Source: Daphnia carinata (Eukaryota > Arthropoda > Branchiopoda > Diplostraca > Daphniidae). From it: a DNA stretch of 64,000 bases. The notes beneath the pieces were generated by a model, which worked only from the letters and a program-made list of their open reading frames with translations, was not told the origin of the DNA and ran no database searches. Below, one piece after another: positions 25,667 to 36,405 of the stretch (the first letter of the stretch is position 1; each line of letters starts with the position of its first letter). The translations under genes were made by a program, and so were the position numbers. The DNA is taken from positions 2,108,001 to 2,172,000 of the forward strand of contig NC_081336.1 in the NCBI RefSeq assembly GCF_022539665.2, given 5' to 3'.

Positions 25667-27162
25667 ATGGCTATCGTAGCTCTCAGTGAAGAACAAGCAG
25701 ATCTTTTGTTGAATATTAGAGAAGATCCTACTGAAATCGAACTTAACAGTGCAGTTCAGAATTATAATAATAACAATAGTAATAAGTCTGCTGCAGGAAA
25801 AAGTGGGAAATTCAAATTGCGAGCCATCTTGTGCATTCAACAGTTTGCCCGGTTATTTCCCAGTACCCATCGATGTTTCCTCCACGTAACAAGTTTTTGT
25901 CATATGTTTTTGGCATTAGCCCTTCTCATTGTCATTCCCAAATATGCACAAATCACCAATGGTGTTGGTGGTGACAATTTCAGTGCTCTGTTTTTCATCT
26001 TGGCCACCACATCCACTTCCCTTGTTATTCTTATGGGACTAAGAAAGTTTTGGGATCATTCATTCAGCATCTATAGTACATTAGAAATCAGGAACATTTT
26101 GAGGGATTCTATTCTTTTCACAGTCAGTCTTCTTGGCCTTTCCTTCTGTTGTGAAGTGGACCGAGTACCTTGTCATCTTCAAGATGGTCTGCTTTTCTTG
26201 TGCATTCCTTTTTCAATACTGTACTTGTCCATAACCAAAAATAAAGGTAAATTTTATAAACTTATTTTCAATTTAATGACATTAATAGTAATATTGTATC
26301 TATTGTACAGAAAAAATGAACAAAAGTGCAAAACTGATTGGATTGCTGGCAGGATTCATGTCTCTAGTATTCTTGGCCACAGTTCCAATGTTGGCTTACA
26401 GGTATTAACACACAAAAATCTGGATGGATTTGCCATAACCATTCTTTCCATTTTTCTGTAGATTTTCTTGCAGAGGTCATGAAATTGGTACCAACCAGGA
26501 CGAAAATGCTGAGCTTGTCACAAAACCTGTTTGGATACTAGCATATGTTATGTCTATTGGGTTTCTTGCCTGCAGTCTGTGTGATTTTTGGTCTTGTGTT
26601 CAAGAGCATGAAGATTCTTCCAGGTCAGCTATATTGTTTGTTATTTCCTTTACATTTTATTTATCCGTTTTCTTTCTCCTGCAGAAAAAGTTTTGAGTGG
26701 ACAGTTTGGTTTCATTTCTTTGCCTTTATTGTGATTATTTGCCTTTTTTGGACTAACATTCTCCCATCGTTTGGAACGGCTGATGGGATTGATGATTTCT
26801 GTGCCAAATTGTCCAGCATCTGGAATTGCTATTTTTCTAGCCATTGCCATACAGCCTCAAAGTTGGGATTCCTTGTACCTGTTTTCTGGTTGTTGTTCAT
26901 TTACATGTCCAATTTGCTAGTCTATCGTTTTCAATCTAATCCTGTGTATGTAATGTGCAATGCCTGCCTTGCCATACCTTTGCTATCTGTGTTCTACAGT
27001 TTGTTTTTGTTTGATCAGATGTCTGGAATTGAAGTTAAGGTCAGTCTTAGTCTAGGTAGCTTGATCACTATGGTTACTTTTCCCATTGCATATGCAATTT
27101 TGAGTTGTTACCATAGTACATCAGTTGTGTTTAATCTCCTAGACAGTTTTGATATCTATTGA
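25667..27162 (+). CDS. Multi-pass membrane protein, family not recognised (~10 TM)
   Basis: Four exons in phase (25667-26246, 26311-26401, 26462-26623, 26685-27162) encode 436 residues. The N-terminus is about 65 residues, acidic then Asn-rich, without a signal peptide. About ten hydrophobic segments follow, for example HMFLALALLIVI, FFILATTSTSLVILMGL, IGLLAGFMSLVFLATVPML, ILAYVMSIGFLACSLC, FFAFIVIICLFW and FLVPVFWLLFIYM. A conserved-looking loop EVDRVPCHLQD sits between TM3 and TM4. Length and topology suit a transporter- or channel-like integral membrane protein, but I recognise no family motif and assign no function. The ATG is the first in the ORF. AATAAA lies 36 nt after the stop, supporting the 3' end. 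Confidence 0.85.
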
Positions 27163-27197
27163 GTATTACCACTCTTGTTATCCTGTTATATCAGTGC

Positions 27198-27203
27198 AAT
27201 AAA
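27198..27203 (+). promoter_or_regulatory. Polyadenylation signal, membrane-protein gene
   Basis: Canonical AATAAA 36 nt downstream of the stop codon. The opposing gene's candidate signal on the minus strand lies only about 30 nt further on. Confidence 0.7.
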
Positions 27204-27230
27204 ACACAATAGATTTATTACCATAATAGG

Positions 27231-27236
27231 TTTATT
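27231..27236 (-). promoter_or_regulatory. Polyadenylation signal, ATP synthase epsilon gene
   Basis: TTTATT on the plus strand reads AATAAA on the minus strand, 125 nt past the epsilon stop codon. A second copy at 27214-27219 is an alternative. Confidence 0.5.
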
Positions 27237-27360
27237 CTTGGAACATCTTTTTTTTACATTACAAACTACACTTCCCACAGTAGATAGATGTTGGTTTAGG
27301 CTTCTGCAAAAATAATCAGAATAAACAAAAACAAATTATGACAAGGATATACTACTTAGA

Positions 27361-27711
27361 TTAAACAAAAAATTTCATACTCTGGGCTGCAACAGCTTTG
27401 CCATCTTTCCACAGTGTTGGCTTGGCATTAACAGCTTCTCTCTTAAGTGCTTCAACTCTTAAGGCAGGTTTCAATGCCCTCCTTGTCAGCTTGGCGGAGA
27501 TGGCTGAGTACTGGATATAGCTAAAAGAAAACCAGGTAATAATAATTATTAAAGGTGAATAATTAAATGTTCACATTGTCGAGTACTGAGGTAAAGATTT
27601 GATTCTACACACGGCGAATTACCCCATTATCTTACTGTAGTTTATAATTATACAAAAATAAAAGACAGTATAATTTACTTACTTTAATCCTGCTTGACGC
27701 CAGAAGCTCAT
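27361..27711 (-). CDS. ATPsynE: Mitochondrial ATP synthase epsilon subunit
   Basis: Small subunit of the F1 central stalk of mitochondrial ATP synthase (ATP5F1E; Drosophila stunted). Two exons, 27683-27711 then 27361-27520, encode 62 residues. The N-terminus MSFWRQAGLNYIQYS closely fits the family's short, non-cleaved W-R-x-A-G-x-x-Y-I-x-Y start. It is followed by a basic helix (AKLTRRALKP) and a C-terminus with PTLWKDGKA. The length is near the usual 51-65 residues. The first exon has only nine codons plus two bases and ends at a perfect GTAAGT donor. The gene is convergent with the membrane-protein gene and divergent from CCT4. Confidence 0.95.
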
Positions 27712-28190
27712 TTTGATGGAAGGTTTTGTACGTAATTTACTCGCAGACAATCACAAGCCACGAAAAGTAATGGAGGATCCGTAAGCAGAAGAAGGCAAAC
27801 GTTGCCGGATAGTCTTTAAGCCCCGTAAATCCCATCGAATGCTCCTTTAATTTCTATATATTATGTTGATGTTATACTTTTAATGCGTAAATAAATAAAA
27901 TATTTTACAAGGATTAGTAATTTTTATTAAATTCGCATAAGATGATGTTTTCCCTTATAATGGTTTTTGGACATGCCCCTCCCCTACATATTCGTTCTCG
28001 AATTTGCCTTCCATCAGTTTCGTCTGCTAGGAAGTCTATCCCGTGAATTGTCAAATTCGAACAGATTCACTTTTCCAGATTCACGTGACTGACTGGATTT
28101 ATCCGAAAACATCTTCCTTCCGGCTTTTCCCAGCAGATTCATACCGTTTGTTTGGTTTCATCGACATCTGATCTCTGTTTTACAATTATC
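27712..28190. promoter_or_regulatory. Shared upstream region of ATPsynE (-) and CCT4 (+)
   Basis: The two housekeeping genes start head-to-head 479 nt apart with no other gene between, so this interval holds both promoters and both 5' UTRs. No TATA box was obvious at either end. Whether it acts as one bidirectional promoter is inference. Confidence 0.5.
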
Positions 28191-30567
28191 ATGGCACCTA
28201 ACGTTCAGCCGAAGATGAAGGCCTTCGAAACAAAAAGTAAACCGGCCGAAATTCGTTCGAGCAATATCGAAGCAGCCAAAGGTAAGTTTATTTGTATGGT
28301 AACTCTCTCACTCTTTTTCTTAAAAGATATCTTTTATAAATGTAGCTGTGGCTGACGCTATCCGCACAAGCCTGGGACCCCGAGGAATGGACAAAATGGT
28401 AAATTTCTATTTTTTTTTTTTACTTGTGACAATCAGTTATTAGTTTTGTCATCCTTTAGATTCAGTCGGGTAAAGGAGATGTAACAATTACAAATGATGG
28501 AGCTACCATTTTGAAACAGATGAAGCTTGTCCACCCAGCTGCAAAAATGGTATATAATCACTTTTTGCCTGTCAAGTTAGGTGTCAAATGTCACTTGCCT
28601 TAATAGTTGGTTGAGCTATCCAAAGCTCAAGATGTGGAAGCTGGAGATGGTACAACCAGTGTTGTAGTTCTTGCTGGCAGTTTCCTGGAGGCAGCACAGA
28701 AACTCCTAGAAAAAGGAATTCATCCAACTGTGATTAGTGAATCTTTCCAGAAAGTAAGTACTTCAATGGTTTAACTTCAGCGTTACAGCCTACAATTTAA
28801 TTTTTTGCACAGGCTTCTGCTAAGGCTGTTGAAATTTTGGAAGCAATGGCCACTCCTATGAAGCTGGAAGATCGCCACAGCTTGTTGATGAGTGCCACCA
28901 CATCTCTAGGATCCAAAGTTGTATCACAACACTCGGCACTCTTGGCTCCACTTGCAGTAGATGCAGTTCTCAAAGTTATTGATCCATTGAAGGATCATGA
29001 TGTGGATCTCAGAGTATGTTTTATATGTGTTGCTGATTTAAACGAATTTTCTTCATTCCTTTTATTTTCAGGACATTCGAGTCATTCATAAACTTGGCGG
29101 AACTGTCGATGATACAGAGCTAGTAGAGGGATTAGTACTTGATCAAAGAAGCGCTGGAAGCGGTGGCCCTTCTCGTATGGAAAAGGCTAAAATTGGCTTA
29201 ATTCAGTTCTGCATCTCGCCTCCCAAGACCGATGTACTGATTTAAATTTCTTTGCATTGAATATGTTTATCTGATTCCTTTAAACATTCAATAGATGGAT
29301 AATCAAGTTGTCGTATCGGACTACAACGCAATGGATCGTGTCTTGCGTGAGGAACGTGCTTACATTCTCAATGTAGCTAAGCAAGTTAAAAAAGCTGGCT
29401 GCAACGTTTTGCTGGTTCAAAAATCTATTTTACGGTAGGATGATTTTAATTTTTGCCGATTTTCCCTCCTACTTAGTAATGCTGATGAATGTTAGAGATG
29501 CTGTGAGTGAGTTAGCTCTTCACTTCTTTGACAAAATGAAGATCATGGTCGTCAAGGATATCGAGAGGGAAGACATTGAATTCATTACTAAGGTATTCGA
29601 CGTGTTTTTGTTAAATTTAGAGTTTGCGATTGTGCTCATAATATTTTTGGTAGACATTAAACTGTCGACCTATCGCCAGTCTTGATCACTTCTTGCCCGA
29701 ATATATGGCATCAGCGGATCTAGTTGAATCCGTCCCTACCGGCACTTCTAAAGTTGTAAAGGTATTGACGCTGCCTCGCCCAAACCCAAATTTTATATTA
29801 CAGGATAACTTCTTTATCACTTTAGATCACAGGCATCCAAAATGTAGGGAAAACGGTTTCGGTCATCGTTAGAGGTAGCAACAAGCTAGTTCTGGAAGAG
29901 GCTGCTAGATCTCTTCACGATGCTCTTTGCGTCATCCGCTGTCTGGTCAAGAAAAGGTATTCAAGTTATTCAGTTAATTTTACTGTGCCAACTTATACTT
30001 ACATGCCATGGTTTTCAAGATTTATCATTGCTGGCGGTGGGGCTCCAGAGACTGAACTTGCGTACCAGTTGACTCAATATGCACAGGGATTGCCGGGTGT
30101 TGAAGCTTATTGCCTCCGGTAGAGGTTTCTTGTATTTAAGATGTTATCGTTTGAAAAGCAATTTTGTGGTTTCAGTGCGTTTGCTGAATCTCTGGAAGTG
30201 ATCCCAATGACCTTGGCTGAAAATGCAGGTCTAAACCCCATTGCTACCGTGACTGATTTGAGAAACAAACACGCATGCGGGTTTAAATCGTCTGGTATCA
30301 ACGTTAGGAAGGTATGGGTGCCTTCTTGTCACTCCTTAAAAAGGAATGCCGATGTATTCTTTTGCTCTGCAGGGTGCCATCACTAACATGCTGGATGAAG
30401 GAGTAGCGCAGCCCCTTTTGGTCACGACAAGCGCTATTACTTTGGCTTCGGAAACCGTCCGTTCCATTCTGAAGATTGACGATATCGTAAGTTAATTTAT
30501 TCTTTCTTTGCAAATTGTCCAGTTATTGACAAAATTACTTAATTTTCAGGTCAACGCTCTTTACTGA
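28191..30567 (+). CDS. CCT4: T-complex protein 1 subunit delta (chaperonin CCT4)
   Basis: One of the eight subunits of the cytosolic chaperonin TRiC/CCT, which folds actin and tubulin by ATP hydrolysis. Fourteen exons (28191-28281, 28346-28398, 28460-28549, 28607-28753, 28813-29013, 29072-29233, 29295-29434, 29496-29592, 29654-29761, 29826-29956, 30020-30118, 30176-30311, 30373-30486, 30550-30567) give 528 residues, the normal length. Nucleotide-binding motifs are intact: [24 protein letters not shown] and GDGTTS (91-96). Delta-specific stretches include [43 protein letters not shown] and [14 protein letters not shown]. The last exon is only six codons (ends NALY). No disablement was seen. 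Confidence 0.97.
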
Positions 30568-31787
30568 GGCGCCCCTACCTAGTGTGAAACAAACAAATCA
30601 CCCGGCCTAAGCTTGCTTTATCTGCATCCATTTCTGTGCCGCTCTCTTGTCTGCTGCTACTATTGCTTCTTTAATACAAAATTCCTCACGCGTTTAATCT
30701 GTTATCGTTTACTTACAAATTCGCCGTGAAGATTAAGCCACCACCGTATGCCCTAAATAATGTTAATCTTCTCGTACTGATTAAATTTTCTTTGTGTTCC
30801 ATTTAGGTTAGCAACGAGTACGAACATTTGACACCCATAATTCCATGTGTAGCTTTGGATGAAAACTGTTGAACTAGTAAATTGTTGACTGCTTGTAGGA
30901 TCACATTATATTTGCTTGATTATTGATAAACTACGTCGATAAAGTTAACTGCAGTTCCATTTGCAAAGTCGGTTAGCCACATGTACTATATTTTAATAGG
31001 AGTTCATAAACAGGAGTCTAATATCATCCAGTGGATAGAAAACGTAAACAATATAGAAAAAAAGTTGTAAATATTCTTGTTGGGCTTGTTCTTAAACCCG
31101 AACTAACTACATTGCCACTAGATGGTGGTACATACAAACTATTGAGGTGTGCGCCGATCGAAGGAAAATTTCTCATAGCCAGAATTCTGGATTATCATGG
31201 TTTTACCGCGGTTATTATTTACGTGAATTACATTTTGCAGTTGCAATTTGACTTTGAATTCTATTATGCTAACCTTCTATAACCAAAATTAAACGTTTAT
31301 TCCGAATAATATGTAAGTTATGATGAATTAAGCCACTTTTTTAATTTGCAGAACCAAAGTGCTATCAGCGTGCCAACTTCAAGTATTTGTATTATAGACT
31401 TCTTACTTTTTCATTTTTGGCCAAATTTCAAATTTGGCTTAAAATACATAATTTCGATGCAGAATGGAATGCTAATCACGAATATAAAGTTTATTTTTAA
31501 TTGGCCTTATAGTTTTGGAATTAAACAAAAAAACAGAAGGCCGGGCTTATTTGTCGGGCTTAAAATTTTGTCCCAGAGAATTAACTTGAAACATCATCGG
31601 TAGATGGCTCGCCAGCTCGCCACCTCCCGGTCAGATTTCTAAGTAATTCTCTACATACACTCACCGAATTTTTCTGCTGCATCGTGCTAGCACTGTAGCG
31701 TACTTTGCAGTCAGGCTATTTCGTCATATAGTGGTTTCACCTCATTTGTCATTGTCCAATTGTAGATATTGTCCATAACAAGTCTTC
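30568..31787. other. CCT4 3' flank; no recognised gene
   Basis: Contains the CCT4 3' UTR and AT-rich DNA. An 83-codon open frame at 31031-31282 (Lys/Arg-rich start) has no ATG-linked context, splice support or recognisable family. This is the left edge of the rearranged 31-42 kb block. Confidence 0.45.
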
Positions 31788-32103
31788 ATGTTTAAATTCT
31801 TGCCAGTGGTGCTGATACTTTTTTTTTTATCACAACCACTTGTTTCAGCTGTTCCAAGTATTGAAGCATTACTTATGCAAGTACTTAGAGAGGGCTGCCC
31901 ATTACAAAAGAAGAGCTCATCACGGTATGTTAAGAAATAAATAGATTTTTAAAGAAAGAAAACTTTTATCCTCTCCTGTTCCTCATAGATGCTGTGATGG
32001 TATGTTTGCAAAACTGGAAAAAATTCTGTGCTATGGTGGCCTTAAGTACGTGCTGGATCGGATTGCCATAGATTGCATCAAACTTACCCATTTGGCAACC
32101 CAA
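31788..32103 (+). CDS. Candidate secreted-protein gene start (two exons), family unknown
   Basis: ATG at 31788 opens 45 codons with a textbook signal peptide (MFKFLPVVLILFFLSQPLVS, then A-VPS) and ends at a GTATGT donor (31924). Exon 31989-32103 joins in phase (a Cys-Cys pair, then GMFAKLEKILCYGGLKYVLD). I cannot carry the frame into a third exon. The next protein-like stretch (GRMALISIAIKTAENGCGM, 32391 onward) is in an incompatible phase, although later candidate exons (32610-32690, 32768-32941) look coding. The gene may be broken or use an exon I missed. The part from 32059 rightward is duplicated in inverted orientation at 40168-41881, where the first exon is absent. Confidence 0.4.
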
Positions 32104-33773
32104 GTGTGCATATGTTTTTCTTTGATAATTATTTTATTTTACTACTATGTTTGGTAAACTGCAATTGTGCCCAATATTTTTGCCTTTGCATTTTAGGTCT
32201 ACTCTTAGGTGATCTATACCTGATCCTGTGTTTTAAAGTGATCTGATTTCACAGCTACATTTCTGTGTTCTTTTCCGTTGGTCTATGGTTCTGAATTGAG
32301 GCAAGTATATCTATTATGCTATGTCACTAAGTACTATAGGGAAGGGAATAACTGAAGTTGATTGAGATCTATTCTGATTCTCCTTATATCCATCTCAACA
32401 GGTTTTTATTTGCTTTTCAACATCCATTTCAAAATGGGACGTATGGCTTTGATTAGTATTGCCATAAAGACTGCCGAAAATGGATGTGGTATGGAAACCC
32501 AGAAATGGCATGAGTTCAACATCAAACATGGATTAGGTACTTCTCTGGTTTTTGTCTATCGCAAAAGTATTTTTAATGCTATTATTTTGCATTCACAAAA
32601 TTTTAGCAGGGGATCAAGTCAAGTCTGGAAGTGTTACAGGATGGAAGAGTGAGCCTACAGTTGAAAAAACACAGAGTGCATTACCATTAAGGTATGAGAT
32701 AAAGTAATAGAGTATGCACATTGTCTAATGAGAAGTACCATCTTGTGTAAATGAATCTTGTATAACAGCAATCCTTAATAGTTCTGTCACAGCTAGAAGC
32801 CTCAAATAATTCTGCTTCTCTTGCTAAACAACAACTTGTCCTTTACGTTCAGAGTGTTGGTGAAGCTGGGTACTTAAATGGCCCTAAAGATGTTTCACTT
32901 CGCTGGCATTGCAGCGATGAACATCATACATGGACTCTTTAGGTATGAACGGAATTTTCTTGAAAAATTTTTTAATTTATGACGAAGCATTTCTCCTCCT
33001 TTTTGCCAACCATGTCTAATCTACAAAAAAAAAATTTATCCAATAGGAAAGGATTTTCAGCATACTGGGAACAGAACTATCAACAATGCAACATTCTACG
33101 GGTGCTATTTTATCATTCAAGAGCCTTATACAATGATTTTCATCTGCAATTTGTATGGCCTTTCCCAAGCTTCTGCCAGAAGTTGAATCTATGAGTCATG
33201 TAAGTCGCATGAGCAACAATTGAGATGCTTAATGGTGTTGTTTTTCTTTTCTCAATATAGGTTAATAGTAACATTGGATCTGAAAAGATTCTTGGTTGGG
33301 GCAAGACACTGAATAAATTGTAATGATTGGATGGATGACATGACATTTCTATACTTCATTCGGATTCCTGGATCGGTATTTTATATTTAAAAAATTGAAG
33401 TGCATATCTGGGCTCCCTTCCTTTCCGTAGCCCCGTTTCCCCTTGACTCATAATAAGCCCGTAGGGGGTCATGCCCCTACTGTACGGTATATATAAAAAT
33501 AACATATACCGAGGTTTGGAGGGCTCTGGCCGGAAAGGGGACGTGGGGGTCCGCGTAGTCCGATGATGTGTTCACGGAGGGCGACGTGGTTACCCACAAA
33601 TCCGAACTAAAGGTTAATCGCTCCAGTAAAAATGTTCCATATCTTCGGCTCTTCTTCCGGCTTCTCTTAGCCAATCACCGGGTAATCTCCCCGGTGGGTC
33701 AACAAGGCAGTGTCTCCCCCTGCCTGGGTTGACGGCAACTTTTGAAATGGCTGTTGTGCCTTTTTAAAGTTGC
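32059..33773 (+). repeat. Inverted repeat, left arm (1.7 kb)
   Basis: The reverse complement of this segment recurs at 40168-41881. Paired coordinates sum to a constant (73941) from 32362 to 33773, so that part aligns without net indel. Near the outer end one base is missing in the right arm. A few single-base differences were noticed (for example within 32773-32778 and near 33072). The arm contains the 3' part of the unknown gene at 31.8-33.3 kb and a hairpin-rich stretch at 33461-33733. The arms are about 6.4 kb apart. Confidence 0.95.
33461..33733. other. Cluster of four perfect-stem hairpins inside the repeat arm
   Basis: Four stem-loops within 273 nt: GTAGGGG/CCCCTAC (33461-33480), CGGTATAT/ATATACCG (33485-33511), CACCGGG/CCCGGTG (33676-33696), and a longer one pairing GTCAAC and AGGCAG with CTGCCT and GTTGAC (33698-33733). 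The segment is far more GC-rich than its surroundings and is copied in the right arm (40208-40480). It could be a structured transcript or the terminal region of a transposable element; I recognise neither. Confidence 0.6.
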
Positions 33774-33882
33774 TTTTGAAAGTTCTTATCAATAGCTGTC
33801 TGCAGAAAATTTTGATGGAGCGGTAAACAAAAAGTCATCAATTTCAGTATTCGAAGTTTGAAGGTTTGATATTTTCTCTTAG

Positions 33883-34934
33883 AGACCCGGATGGAGCCTT
33901 AGAATACGCCAAACAAACAATTTCCGGCTTGCTGTGCAACAAAATCGATATCTCACTTCTGGTGATTACCAAGGTAGAGCGTAACTATGTTTTGGAATAC
34001 TGTGATTTCATCCGTTTGCCTTCTTTTATAAAAAAGGAACTGACTAAAATAGATAAAGACTACGCCAGCAAACAGGCACGTGTGGAACTAGCTCACAAGA
34101 TGCGTAAGCGAGATGCTGGTACAACCCCAAAATTAGGGGATCGAGTTCCGTATATCATTATCACAGCTGCTAAAAATACACCAGCCTACCTCAAGGTTCG
34201 TCTTTGGATTTCAAATTTCTCATAAACTATTAAGTTTTCATACGTCTTCTTTAGGCGGAAGACCCGATTTTTGTCCTGGAACACAGCGTACCTATTGATG
34301 CCCAATACTATTTGGAAAATCAGCTTTCAAAACCCCTTGTTTGGATTTTTGAACCCATACTTGGATCTAAAGCGGACTCATTGTTGCTACGTAAACACGG
34401 ACTCATCGCATTTATTTGCTTGACATAATTGAACCGTTTGTATTCCGTACTGTAGATGGTTACCATACCCGGGCCTTCAGTTGTTACTTCAACAATTGGT
34501 GGATTGGCTAGCTTTACCACACGCAAAGCCAACTATGTTGGATGCAAAACCGTCCTTCCAGACGATAGTGCTGTATGCAAGTAAGTCTAATTTCTGCCTA
34601 ACTCGGCGATGTTTGTTAAAATTACTGTTCCAATTAAACAGATTTTGCAAGCCGAAAGAATCGGAGTTCTACCAGAGGGAAATTGGCCAACTTATGCTCT
34701 CGAAGAGAAGTTTAATCGTTTATGGACAGAATTTAAACGGTGCCGAGGAAATCTCAACGAAGAGATTCTTTGTTCCAAGTAAATAGTTTGAGTGATATCA
34801 TAATCATGTTACATACTTCATACTAATAATTTGTCACATTTAGCCGAGATTGCCCCATCTTTTATATGAGGACAAAAGTTAGAAAAGATCTCACGGAACA
34901 GGATAAACTTATGAAAAGATTCGGCCTACCCTGA
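33883..34934 (+). pseudogene. PolD1: 5'-truncated, frameshifted DNA polymerase delta catalytic subunit (C-terminal fragment)
   Basis: Six intron-separated pieces match the C-terminus of the polymerase delta catalytic subunit: 33883-33973 ([30 protein letters not shown]), 34037-34195 ([32 protein letters not shown]), 34255-34390 ([28 protein letters not shown]), 34456-34580 (zinc-module CysA, VGCKTVLPDDSAVC), 34642-34778 ([14 protein letters not shown], then CysB) and 34844-34934 ([16 protein letters not shown], ending RFGLP). Intron phases are otherwise right, but the fourth piece is off by one frame after HTRAFS and the fifth shifts by one base between REIGQ and YALEEKF. No exonuclease or polymerase exons precede it; instead it abuts the inverted-repeat arm. 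Introns are retained, so this is a duplicated fragment rather than a retrocopy. An intact gene presumably lies elsewhere. Confidence 0.85.
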
Positions 34935-35865
34935 CAACCTACCGCTCTCGTCAATGATGGTGCATACAGGTAATGGTTTGGCTTCTGTAAAATAGATTGA
35001 AAACAATAAATTACACGACTCATTGTTCAGTAAGTTCCCCATAACCAAAAGATTTTTATAAAAATTGTGTATAGCATCGTAAGAGTCTCGGAGGGAGTAG
35101 GCGGTAAAATGCGTGGTGTAATGTAATTCCGTATTTCGAAAAACGAATGTTGATGGCATTAGTAAGTAGATGTATAAGTTATTATTACAAACGTCACGTT
35201 GTTGCGAATGATACAGTCGGCGAAACATCGTACAAACTAACGCACATTGAATTAATTAGATTAAGTTCTTAGTCTTTCTGTTTTGGTTTTTTTTTATGGT
35301 TTATTTCAATATCTAGATTTTTTTCTTCCCATCCCATTTTAAATTTTTTTCATTGGCAACAAATTTTACTTCCATTTGTTTTATTTTATTTTTCTTTTTA
35401 CTACTGCCACCCGCGAAAGGTGTAGCAAATTTGTAATAGACTTAATTCATTAATTTCTTTTTTAATTCAGTAATTAATTCATTTGTAATTTGATTTAACT
35501 TTTTAGGAAGTGCTAATTTATATAAACATTATTCTTAACGCCCAATTAAAGTCGTATATGTCAAACAAAATATTTGATTTAGTCTCGTAGGGGGCTAGTC
35601 GCTAGGTGGCCCAGGTGATGTGCTGAGCTGAGCTGCTGATGGCAACATTTAACATGGCGTCGTAGCGGCTGGTTATATCACGGCAGCCGAACGTAGCAGA
35701 CCTTCCTTTTTGTAGGTGAAATTCAAGGGAGGAACTGCAAATGCTCGGCGCCATCTTGTACGAACGATGTGGTCTGGCGAACACCTTGCCAAGGTGACCA
35801 TGCATTACCTTCGAGTGTATTTAAGGTATACCATTTACTTGCTTTGTAAAAGCTAGGTTTTTAAC
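34935..35865. other. No gene recognised between the two pseudogene fragments
   Basis: AT-rich with poly-T stretches. Small ORFs on the minus strand (34926-35228, 35602-35805) show no family resemblance. It may hold decayed remains, but nothing can be supported. Confidence 0.4.
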
Positions 35866-36405
35866 TTGTGCATCATAACGATTTTGAATTGGGTAAGTTG
35901 CAAGTCGGTAGATTTGCTCCGCAGTTTTGCCGGATACCAGCATCCTGCTTCGCGAGAACTACTCTACGTTGTTCTGGGAGGGCTTAGACGAACATCTGAA
36001 TCCGATTTTGAAGAAGTCTTGCATCGATGGACACTGACGAAATATAGGTGAAATAGCTAATTTGTTTTATTAGCAAGGTTCATTTGTGTTCCAACTCATT
36101 TTATTTTTCAGGAAGCTGCACATGAATGTTGGGTATTTTATCATAAGTAGAATACAGAAAGATTCTGTAGTAGTAGATCTCTTTAGTTGGGTATTGAAAT
36201 TGGCTGTGGTGTGTCTGGGGTTCGATGGGGTCTCAGTTGCATTTGATCCTACTTGTTATTTATCCCTGCCAATGCCAGTCGAAAAGGAAGTACCAGTTGA
36301 CCTGTATCTGGCTTACATGGATCTTTTAGCAGAAAATTTTCTGCTTTCAAGGGATTCGAAGAGTTTGCAAAATATTATGTCTCTAGGATTCCACAGTTTT
36401 ACGTA
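35866..36405 (+). pseudogene. Decayed USP4/11/15-type ubiquitin-specific protease fragment
   Basis: Two blocks resemble the middle of the catalytic domain of USP4/USP15-type deubiquitinases. Block one (35920-36048) reads FAGYQHPASRELLYVVLGGL, against the family's GYQQxDSQELLxFLLDGLHED. After a GT-AG intron, block two (36111-36405) reads DSVVVDLF, SVAFDPTCYLSLPMPVEKE and VDLYLAYMD, matching NDSIIVDxF, SVTFDPFCYLTLPLPxKKE and EVYLVRMD. Key family residues are lost: the QQQDSQE and CPEC zinc-ligand positions are replaced. Neither the Cys box nor the His box is present nearby. The protein-like frame ends soon after, followed by weak remnants to about 36660. I read it as a fragment that moved with the polymerase fragment and decayed. 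Confidence 0.7.

Noticed and set aside
31031-31282. 83-codon ORF with a basic start, right of CCT4
   Set aside because: Starts without an ATG, has no splice partners and no recognised homology.
33477-33674. 66-codon ORF present in both inverted arms
   Set aside because: It is duplicated only because the arms are; the reading frame runs through the hairpin cluster and shows no protein-family features.
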